A DNA stretch of 64,000 nt from CAMPKL01 sp963817465 (lineage in GTDB: Bacteria > Acidobacteriota > Terriglobia > Bryobacterales > UBA6623): NCBI GenBank assembly GCA_963817465.1, contig CAWFOP010000007.1, forward strand, positions 474,728 to 538,727, read 5' to 3'. A program made the translations under genes and the position numbers. A model generated the notes under the pieces. That model was not told the DNA's origin. It did no database searches and saw only the letters and a list, made by a program, of their open reading frames with translations. Within the stretch, counting starts at the first letter, position 1. Every line of letters begins with the position of its first letter. Below are positions 54,572-62,691 of the stretch, one piece after another.

Positions 54572-54971
54572 AAGCCGTTACGCGACGTTAGATGAGCGAG
54601 CCGGCTATTTCCGCGTAGCACCCAAATCCACAGGCATATCGCTTCAAACTCCGTCAGGTGTTCCCCTCGCCGCCAACGAAAATCACTGTTCTTCAATGGG
54701 TTCTGAGGCGAAAGCGGCCCGCCTTGGGCGGACCGCAGGTCCAGGGAAGGGCGGGAGCGACCCCGCAATTCGGGCCGCTTCGCCGCCCAAATTGCTAGCG
54801 CCGCTGATGACGCGGCGCGGGTCACTCCCGCCCTTCCCTGGACCAACACAAACGGAATCACGTCACGAGTCGAGTCGGCAAGCGCGCAACGGAAAAACTC
54901 GCAACTGTTTCGCGTACGCATTGCGGAATTAGCGCTGTCGCGAGATACTTTCCTTCACGAATCGCTAGTTA
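54572..54971. other. 400-base gene-free stretch between element core genes and the Cas region
   Basis: No credible coding frame is seen on either strand. The only notable content is the branched palindrome at 54714-54844, described separately. The left part (54572-54710) and right part (54845-54971) show no repeats or motifs I can name. Confidence 0.6.
54714..54844. repeat. Large multi-branched inverted repeat (one hairpin plus a 28-bp stem enclosing two hairpins)
   Basis: Four nested pairings can be read directly. (1) 54714-54723 with 54727-54736: 10-bp stem, 3-base loop, one mismatch. (2) Outer stem: 54738-54766 (GGTCCAGGGAAGGGCGGGAG...) pairs with 54817-54844 (...CTCCCGCCCTTCCCTGGACC), 28 bp with one mismatch and one bulge. 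(3) Inside it, 54765-54778 with 54782-54795: 14 bp, 3-base loop, two mismatches. (4) 54798-54804 with 54812-54818: perfect 7 bp, 7-base loop. (3) and (4) overlap the base of (2) by two bases each. This resembles a folded origin, an oriT or recombination site, or a structured RNA. It lies between the element core genes and the cas genes. Confidence 0.75.
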
Positions 54972-55190
54972 TTGCGTCCGATTCGGACGAGTCGGCGAGC
55001 TACTTCGCTTCGCGCTGTGCCGGCATCGGCAGCTTCCGTTGACTTCAAGGTCGGGGAGCAGCGAATCTTGACGATCGAGGAGGTTACCACACTGCTCAAG
55101 CTCGCGAAAAAGACCGTTTACACCATGGCGAACGCTGGCGAGATATCGGCCAAAAGGCGCGTGCACAGTACTGCGCTCGACGACGGGTGA
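54972..55190 (+). CDS. Small excisionase-type HTH protein, probably truncated
   Basis: A 72-residue frame (start uncertain). Residues 25-58 form an excisionase/HTH_17 motif: RILTIEEVTTLLKLAKKTVY then TMANAGEIS, but the usual wing (a strand followed by RF/WRF and a helix) is missing and the sequence ends in KRRVHSTALDDG. A neighbouring frame just downstream reads AFGLRAEPGTLVIVYD before a stop at about 55254, perhaps a remnant of another protein. It may be a broken regulator of the cas genes, 147 bases upstream of cas7, or a relic. Confidence 0.45.
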   Translation: MRPIRTSRRATSLRAVPASAASVDFKVGEQRILTIEEVTTLLKLAKKTVYTMANAGEISAKRRVHSTALDDG

Positions 55191-55336
55191 GGGAGACGAC
55201 GCCTTCGGCCTGCGAGCCGAGCCGGGCACTCTTGTGATCGTCTACGACCAATAGCCGTTTAAGTTCTCCATCGCCACATTGCCCGAGCATGCGCGCGCCC
55301 TCCATGAACACCAACTTAAATAGCAGGAGAGAACCG

Positions 55337-56580
55337 ATGCCGCTGAACCTTGATCAACTCAAGAAACTCGTAGCCGGCGACGCCGTCGCCATCCGCGGCA
55401 CGGCGACGCTGGAGCCCGCAGGCGGACCGGGGGACAAGGTCTTCCCGCCGACCCACGCGGTGGATGACAAGAACAAGAAGCCCGGTGCCAAGTACGCGTT
55501 CGAGACGCGCCGCATCGACGGGCAGGACGCGACATGCGTGCTCATCGACTCCGTGCAGAGCCAGGCGAACCGGATGGAGGAGGCGCTTCAGGCGCTGTGG
55601 GCACGACAAGAAGATCGTGCTTCCCGTCGTCAGCGTCGACTTCTCGTCCGATCGCGCCCGAGGTGGGACGCGTCACCTCGCTCACCGCGCCTCACCGCAT
55701 CGCCGACGCACTCCTGCGCGACAGCCTGCTCGACGGTCAGCTCTTTCGGCTCTCAGACATCGGCAAGTCGTTCACCGACGCGAGCGCCAGGAACGCGACC
55801 GCCCTGTTCAAGGTCTGCCCGACGGGGCTCGTCTTCGGCCTGTGGGACAGCACGGGACCGAAGGGCGGCCTCGGCGCCAAGTTCCAGCGCGCGCTGGTCT
55901 CCGAGATCGTCGGCATCAACGCCGTCGCAGGGAGCAAGACCGCGAGCCGGATCGATCCGCTGAACATCCTCAAGAAGGCTGCAGACATCTACAAGGCAGC
56001 CGACGAGAAGAGAGCGATGGACGACGATACCTCGAAGGCGAAGAAGAAGGAGAACGGCGAGCCGGTCAAGTTCGGGAAGAGAGAAGGCAGGAAGCCCTCC
56101 GCAGTTCAACCACGGCAACATCGCGCCCGAGCATCGATTCGGTCGCGCGGCGGCGTAACGATCGACGAGGCAAGGCACACCGTGGTGCTCTCGCTCGCGT
56201 CGCTGCGACGTCTGGGGTTCACCGACTGGAGCGGAGGAAGCCCGCACAGTGCTGGCTGCGCTCGGGTTGCTCGCCGTATTCGCCGCGGAGAGCCGCGGAC
56301 ACGATCTGCGCTCCCGCTGCCTGCTCGTGCCGAAGAAGGGCTCCGCGCTGAAGCTCGAAGCGGTCGCCCGAGATGGAAGCACGACTCCCGTGGATCTCGA
56401 CCTCGCTGGGGCCATCGCGCTCTACAAGGAGGCAGTCGGCAGCGCTTCCTGATGGCATCAAGTTCGACAAGCCTGCCGGGCGAAGCACTCGCGGAGCTGC
56501 AGCCCTCGCCGAAGCTCGCCGACCTCGTGAAGAAGAGCCGCGAGCTTGCGGTGGCAGAGGCTGATGTCGGAGACGCGTGA
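55337..56580 (+). CDS. cas7: Type I-G Cas7 (Csb1/GSU0053), broken into several frames
   Basis: Backbone subunit of the type I-G Cascade, binding along the crRNA. ATG 55337 has AGGAG 7 bases upstream and begins MPLNLDQLKKLVAG. Recognisable Csb1 blocks occur in order but in changing frames: FETRRIDGQDATCVLIDSVQ, KIVLPVVSVDFSSD, SLTAPHRIADALLRDSLLDG, RNATALFKVCPTGLVFGLWD, NHGNIAP, GGVTIDEARHTVVLSLASLR, LAALGLLAVFAAESRGHDLR, DGIKFDKPAG and LADLVKKSRELAVAEADVGD. Shifts are needed near 55600, 55660, 56100, 56140, 56240, 56450 and 56480. Merged, it is close to a 414-residue protein. The stop overlaps the csb2 start. Confidence 0.8.
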
Positions 56581-58250
56581 TGCTCGCGATCGAGGTCGAG
56601 CTCCTGACAGGGCGCTACGCGGCGACCGCGCACAACGATCGCGGACGCGCCGAGTGGCCGCCACACCCCGCGCGCTTTTTCTCGGCGCTGGTCGCCGCGC
56701 TCCACGACCACGAGGAGGTTGACCAGGCCGAGCGAGCCGCGCTCCTATGGCTCGAGCAGCAGGGCGCGCCGTCGCTGTGGGTCGATCCCGAGTCGAGGGT
56801 CGGGAGGCGGCAGGTGCAGGACGTCTACGTGCCGGTCAACGACGTCACGCTCGGCGGCGACGCGGCTATCCGCGAGGCCGAAGCCAAGGTGGCCGAGGCC
56901 AAGACGCCCGCGACAAAGCGGAAGGCGGAGGCTGCGCTCGAGAAGGTCAAGAGAGAAGCCGTCGCGATTGATGCCCGGCCATCCGACAAGGCGCTCGAGA
57001 CGGCGACAGCGCTGATGCCCGCGCCATTCGTTGGCTACGGCGGCAAGGATGACAAGGGTCGCATGAAGCGCCAGCAGGGCCGAACGCGCCAGGTGCGCAC
57101 CTTCCCCGTCGTGCTCCCCGAGACGCCAACCTTCGCGTTTCTCTGGCCTACCGCGGATCCTTCGCCGCATCGAGCCGCGCTCGAACGACTCTGCGCACGT
57201 GTGACCCGCTTGGGCCACTCTTCTTCGCTCGTGCGATGTACCGTCGTCGACCGCGACATCACGCCCACGCTCGTTCCAAGCGACGAAGGCGACGTCGTCC
57301 TGCGCGTGGTCGGTCCCGGCCAGCTTGAACGCCTCGACCGCGCCTTCGCGCCACGTCACGAGGGTTGCGAAGAGCCGGGTGCTCCCGGCGCGTCCTCAAC
57401 GCTACCGTTCGGCGTCCAAGGTCAGTGCGGCTCCTCCACATACGCGGAGAGCGTGTTCTCGACCGACTGGGTCCTCTTCGAGCGCGTTGGCGGGTCGCGG
57501 CCGGTCGCTTCACGCGCGACCGATCTCGCGCGAGCGCTGCGCGGCGCGCTGATCGAAGTCGCACGGCAACCAGGATCCTGCCGGCGACGCTCTCGGGTCA
57601 CGCGGAGAGCGGTCCGACGGAGCAGCCGCATGTCGCGTTCGTCCCGCTGCCTTTCGTCGGGCACGAGCACGCCGATGGCGCGCTCATGGGTTGCGCGCTG
57701 GTGCTGCCGCGTGAGCTCGCCAAGCACGATCGCGAGACTGCTGCTTCGCCTCGTCGCGAAGTGGGAGAAGGAGCGCTCCGACCAGCGAGGGAACCTGACG
57801 CTCGCGGGTGGGACGCTCCCTGCCCTTCATCGTTCGGCGCGTGGACGTGTCGGCGAAGGCTGCCCTCGACCCGATGCGGTGGTGCCGCGCCTCCACGCGC
57901 TTCATCACCGCGACGCCGATCGCCCTCGACAAGAACCCCGGCAACCTCCGCAGCAACCAGGGCGGCACCGCGCGCAAGGCCGCGCTGGAGGCGCAGCAGA
58001 GCATCAGCGACGCTTGCCTGCGCGTCGTCGGGGTTCGGCCCTCCTCGGTCGAGGTGTCGCTCGCACCGCTGCTCCCTGGCGCGCAGCACGTTCGTGATTT
58101 TCTGCCGTGGCCTGGGCGCCCAGGGCGCACGCCGCGCGTGCGCGTCCATGCCGACATCCGCTTCGAAGAGCGCCCGTGCGAGGCCCGCTCTTGCTCGGCG
58201 CCGGGCGCTACTTCGGCCTCGGCCTCTGCCTGCCCGTGGAGGACCGATGA
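56580..58250 (+). CDS. csb2: Type I-G Csb2 (GSU0054), Cas5-Cas6 fusion, broken into several frames
   Basis: ATG 56580 overlaps the cas7 stop. The first 260 residues are intact: MLAIEVELLTGRYAATAHND, EWPPHPARFFSALVAALHDH and LMPAPFVGYGGKDDKGR, the Cas5-like part. Later blocks alternate frames: RVLPARPQRYRSASKVSAAP, ESVFSTDWVLFERVGG, HVAFVPLPFVGHEHADGALM, RLVAKWEKERSDQRGNLTLA, STRFITATPIALDKNPGNL, RVRVHADIRFEE and the Cas6-like glycine-rich loop LLLGAGRYFGLGLCLPVEDR. Shifts lie near 57375, 57440, 57565, 57745, 57810 and 58175; the total 1671 bases is a multiple of three. The protein would cut pre-crRNA and cap the complex. The stop overlaps the cas3 start by 4 bases. Confidence 0.8.
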
Positions 58251-61200
58251 CGCTCTCCACCTCCGACTTCGGCGCCTTCCACGCGGCCGTTCACGGCGGC
58301 AAGCAGCCCTTCGCGTGGCAGCAGCGCCTGCTTGAGCAGATCGTCGGGGACAAGGCATGGCCGCGCGTGCTCGACCTGCCGACCGGCGCGGGGAAAACGA
58401 CATGCATCGACATTGCTCTCTTCGCGCTCGCTCTCGACGCGAGAAGCCGAGTGGAGGAGCGCTGGTGCCCGCGTCGCATCGCGATGGTCGTGGACCGACG
58501 CATTGTCGTCGATCAGGTTGCAGAGCGCGGGCGCACGCTCTTGCGCGCCTTGATGACGAGCACGGATGCTGTCGTCGTCGAGGTCGCAGAGCGGCTTCGC
58601 TCGCTGACCCGCACGGGCGAGGAGCCGCTCGGCGTGTTCACGCTGCGCGGCGGCATGCCCAAGGACGACGGCTGGGCGCGCACGCCCGATCAGCCGCTCG
58701 TCATCGCCTCGACCGTCGATCAGGTCGGCTCGCGAATGCTGATGCAGGGCTACGGCGTGAGCCAGGGCATGAAGCCGGTGCATGCAGGTCTGCTGGCCAA
58801 TGACACGTTGCTCCTCCTCGACGAGGTGCACCTCTCCGAGCCGTTCCGGCAGACGCTCGACCAGCTTGCGCGCCTACGAAAGCGGTTCTCGGGCAGCGGC
58901 GTGAAGACGCGCTTCTCACACGCGTTCCTGTCGGCGACGCCGGGTGCTGGGACGGCAGCCACCCTTCGCGCTGCTCGAGGACGAGAAGAAGCCCGATTCG
59001 CCGCTCGGACCCCGGCTGCACGCGAGCAAGCCCGTGCGCCTCGTCGAGGTGGAGGATCGGACCGCGCTGGAGAAGGCGTGCGTCGATCAGGCGAAGGACC
59101 TGCTCGAACGGCATCGGACGGTCGCCGTGGTTGTCAACCGCGTCGCGAGCGCCAGCGTGATCGCGCGACAGCTCACGGAGATGCTGGGCACGCGATGCGA
59201 CGGTTACGCTGCTCACGGGCCGCATGCGCCCGCTCGACCGCGACGATGTGCTCCGCGAGCTGCGGCCCGCCGTCCAGACAGGACGCGAACGAAGCGATGA
59301 CAGTCCAAAGCGCGTCATCGTCGGCACTCAGTGCATCGAGGCGGGCGCGGACTTCGACTTCGACGCACTCGTCACCGAGGCCGCGAGCCTCGACAGCCTG
59401 CGGCAACGCTTCGGCCGCGTGGATCGGCTCGGCAGGTACAAGAAGGCCGAGGGACAGTCGATCGTCCACGACGAAGCCTCGCGTGGCAGACGACGATCCA
59501 ATCTACGGCAAGGCCATCGCCGAAACCGTCAAGTGGTTCAAGGCACAAGAGAAGGAGCGTCCGAAGAAGCTGAAAGACGAGCTGAAGAAGCTCAAGGACG
59601 AAGCCAAGAAGCTCAAGGGCGAGGCGAAGCAGCAGGCCGAAGCGCACATCGCCAGAAAGGCCCAGGTCGATTTCGGTGTCCTCGCGCTCGAGGTGCCGAC
59701 AGGCGACGATCTGACGAAGCTGCTCGCACCAAAGCCCAACGCGCCGACGCTGCTTCCTGCGTACCTCGACTTGTGGGCGCAGACCTCGCCCGCGCCAAGC
59801 CAGCTCCCCGATGTGAGCCTCTGGCTGCACGGACCGAGCTCGGGCCCGGCAGATGTGCAGGTCGTCTGGCGCGCCGATCTCTCCGAGGAGGTGCTCCAGC
59901 GTGGAGATGTCGAGGCGGCGACGGCCATCGTCGCGGCGGTTCGGCCTTCTAGCCTCGAAGCCATGTCACTGCCCTTCGTGACAGCGCGGGCGTGGCTCGC
60001 GAGCCAGCCCCCGCGCGACCTTGGCGACACGGAGGGCGCGACGCCCGACGACGGCGATGAGCCGAGACGTGCGGGCGACGCGCGCTCCGCTGGAGGGGCG
60101 ACGAGAGTGAGATCGTCGACGGCGACGACTCTGAAGCCAGGCCACACCATCGTCGTGCCCGCGACCTACGGCGGCATCCGCAGCGGCTGCTTCGACGCCA
60201 CTTCGACCGATCCCGTTGCGGACCGCGCGGAGCAGGCCAATCTCTTCGCACGCGCGCGGCCCGTGCTGCGGCTGCATCCCGCCGTCATCGAGGAGCTCGG
60301 AGCTCTCGCTGCCGCTCGACGAGCCCGAGCGAGGCCCGCGCCGCGCTCGGCCGCCTCGCCTCGAATGACGACTGGCCGGCGTGGAAGCGCCTGTGGGCCG
60401 AGAAACTCGCCAAGGGGCGCGGCTCGTTCGTCGTGTCTGGAGATCCTTCCTGGACGGTGATCGAGGCAAGGCGCGTGCCGCTCGCCGAACTTCGACGTGT
60501 CGTTCAACCCGAAGAGACGCTCGAAGATGGCGTTGAGTTGACGACGGATGGCGACGACTCGTTTTGCGCGGGGCGAGCCGTCTCGCTGTCCGAGCACAGC
60601 AGCGACGTCGAGACGTTCGCGCGAGAGTACGCGACGCGCTGTGGACTTGGGGAGTGGCTCGCCGAGCACGTCGCGCTCGCCGCGTGGCTGCACGACATCG
60701 GCAAGGCCGACCGTCGCTTCCAGGTCATGCTTCGTGGCGGGAGCGAGATCGAGTACTTCAAGGACGAAACGCCGTGGGCCAAGTCGGCGATGCCGCCCAG
60801 GAGCGCGCGCAGCGCGCAAGCTGGCGCCGCGAAGCGCAGCGGCTATCCGAGCGGGGGCTACTTCCACGCGGTGCAGTCGGTCGCGATGCTCGATGGTCAG
60901 AAGGCGGTGCTGGCTGAGTGGCTGAAGAAAGGCGACTGCCACGAGGGAGCCCGACCTCGATCTTGTTCTTCACCTTGTTGCGAGTCATCACGGCGAATGT
61001 CGCCCCTTCGCGCCCGTCGTGGTTGACAGCACTCCCATCAATATCTCGCTTGCCGGACACTGCAGCAGCGTGTTCGGCAAGATCGATTTTTCAGAGGTTC
61101 CATCGAACCCGGAGCTGCATCGGCTCGACTCCCCGCTCGCCGACCGCTTCTGGGCACTCGTCGCAAAGTACGGTTGGCAGGAGCTGTGCTGGCTCGAGGC

Positions 61201-61264
61201 GATCCTTCGCCTCGCCGATCATCGCGCCAGCGAAGAGGAGCAGAACAAGGAGGCGTCACCGTGA
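58247..61264 (+). CDS. cas3: Type I-G Cas3 helicase-nuclease with C-terminal HD domain, broken into several frames
   Basis: ATG 58247 overlaps the csb2 stop. The helicase opens with FAWQQRLLEQIVGDKAWPRV, Walker A DLPTGAGKTT, LLLLDEVHLSEPFRQT (DEVH box) and SATPG. Later, VGTQCIEAGADFDFDALVTE and SLRQRFGRVDRLG form helicase motifs V and VI. The HD nuclease is at the C-terminus: SLSEHSSDVETFAREY, AAWLHDIGKADRRFQ and VASHHGECRPFAP, the helicase-then-HD order characteristic of type I-G. Shifts are needed near 58940, 59200, 59480, 60310 and 60945; the 3018-base span is a multiple of three (about 1005 residues). A Lys/Glu-rich coiled insert (KKLKDELKKLKDEAKKLKGE) lies between helicase and HD parts. 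Confidence 0.82.
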
Positions 61265-62180
61265 GCCGCATCCAACTCGTGGGCGTGGACGGCTCCAATC
61301 CGCTCGGTTTCCTCGCGGCGTTGGGGCTGCTTCGTGTCGTTCCCAGGCGCAAAGCTCGGCTTCTCCGACGACGGTTCGTTCCGAGCCTTTGTCGACGGGC
61401 TCGACAAGAGCGAGTCCGACCTCGCGAGCGCTCGTCGCGGCCGACGCGAAGCTCCGCTGAGACCGGGAGCGCACCGTGGCGTTTCACGTACATGAAAGCC
61501 GCGACCAAGAAGCAGGGGCCGCAGGAGGTCGCCGACCTCAAGCCGCCGCCGGATGACTTCAAGCAGTTCCTCGCGACCTGCATCGAGGCTTGGTTGATGG
61601 GCAACGATGGAGGCAGCAGACTACGCGGCGGCCTATGGCAACTGACATCGCGGTCGATGGCAAGGGCAACACTAAGCCCACAGCGTTCCACTTCACTGCT
61701 GCGCAGCAGACCTTCCTCGGCGCAGTGGAGGGCATTCGCGCTTCGGTGACCCAAGAGTGGGTCGAGACGTCGCTGTTCGAGGGCGCACGGCGAGCGACCG
61801 GGCAGCAACCTTCGATGGGACCCTGGCGCCGAGCGCAACTGGGCCTTGATGGCGAACAACCCGAGCGGCGATGGTACCCGCGTGGATGCCCCGTTGGAGT
61901 GGCTCGCGTTCCGCGGCCTGCCGCTGCTGCCAAGCTTCTCCGCACGGCATCGAGGATCATCACGACCGGCGTCGTCGGTCGAGGCGATGACATGACGTTC
62001 ACATGGCCGCTCTGGTCCATCCCGGCTTCGCTGCCGACGACACGCTCGGCGCTTCAGGTTGACTGGACAGGGGGTGCCAAGGAGCGCGCGGCGCGCGGCG
62101 TCTTCGCGATCTGTAGTTCCGCGATCCGACGAACGAGCCAGGGCTTCGGCAACTTCGGGCCGTCATCGGTGACGTGCTGA
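61261..62180 (+). CDS. Type I-G CRISPR-associated protein, Cas8/Cas3-extension-like, broken into several frames
   Basis: GTG 61261 overlaps the cas3 stop. The N-terminus SRIQLVGVDGSNPLGFLAAL followed by GLLRVV is the hallmark of large-subunit-like I-G proteins (Csx17/Csb3 group or the Cas3-extension family). Later blocks, in changing frames, are FSDDGSFRAFVDGLDKSESD, FTYMKAATKKQGPQEVADLK, FHFTAAQQTFLGAVEGIRAS, WALMANNPSGDGTRVDAPLE, WLAFRGLPLLPSF, MTFTWPLWSIPASL and RRTSQGFGNFGPSSVT. The merged length, about 306 residues, is too short for Csx17 (about 700), which favours the Cas3-extension assignment. Several indels between 61345 and 61950 are needed. The role would be PAM recognition or a helper in the Cascade-Cas3 contact; this is inference. 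Confidence 0.6.
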
Positions 62181-62382
62181 TGCGGCCGCTCCTCGTCCAA
62201 GACAACTACTGGTGCGTTCCGCCCGAGTCGCTCCTGTCGTGGGTCATGGTCCGCCGGTGTCAGTCACCGGGCCCATACGCTTGGGTCAGTCAAGTAGCTT
62301 CGGCTTGGGACTCTTCCGAGGTGTCAAGGACCGAAAATCTTCACCCTAGACTTGCCACAGCTTTTGGGAGCAGGTAATCCCC

Positions 62383-62673
62383 ATGCGCAACTCCTACATC
62401 GTCTCCTACGACATCGCCGACCCAAAGCGGTTGCGGCTGGTCTTCAAGGCGATGCGCGCCTGGGGTGATCACTTGCAGCTGTCCGTTTTCGAGTGCCAGT
62501 TGACTCCGATGGACCTGGTCCGGCTCCGCGCCGAACTCGCCGACATCATCCATCACAGCGAAGATCAGGTGCTGTTCGTCGACCTCGGCCCCGCCGAGGG
62601 ACGCGGCGATCGCGTCATCACGGCGCTCGGCAAGCCCTATGTCAACGTCGACGCGCCGTTGATTGTGGTCTAG
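62383..62673 (+). CDS. cas2: Cas2
   Basis: A 96-residue intact Cas2: SYIVSYDIADPKRLRLVFKA at the N-terminus (beta strand and the YDIAD catalytic-site region), LQLSVFECQLTPMDLVRLRA and VLFVDLGPAEG. Cas2 forms the adaptation complex with Cas1. GGAG lies about 9 bases before the ATG. A 202-base gap separates it from the effector genes, so it may have its own promoter. The next gene begins 18 bases downstream. Confidence 0.95.
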   Translation: MRNSYIVSYDIADPKRLRLVFKAMRAWGDHLQLSVFECQLTPMDLVRLRAELADIIHHSEDQVLFVDLGPAEGRGDRVITALGKPYVNVDAPLIVV

Positions 62674-62691
62674 CCGAAAGGAAGAAGTGGG

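Noticed and set aside
54969..55229. 86-residue minus-strand frame over the small HTH gene
   Set aside because: No motif; the plus strand has a clear helix-turn-helix signature.
62174..62377. 67-residue open frame between the Cas8-like gene and cas2
   Set aside because: No recognised motif, odd composition and no binding site; likely non-coding.
62181..62382. Possible CRISPR array or leader between the effector and adaptation genes
   Set aside because: No direct repeats of array size and spacing are present; only an ordinary intergenic stretch.
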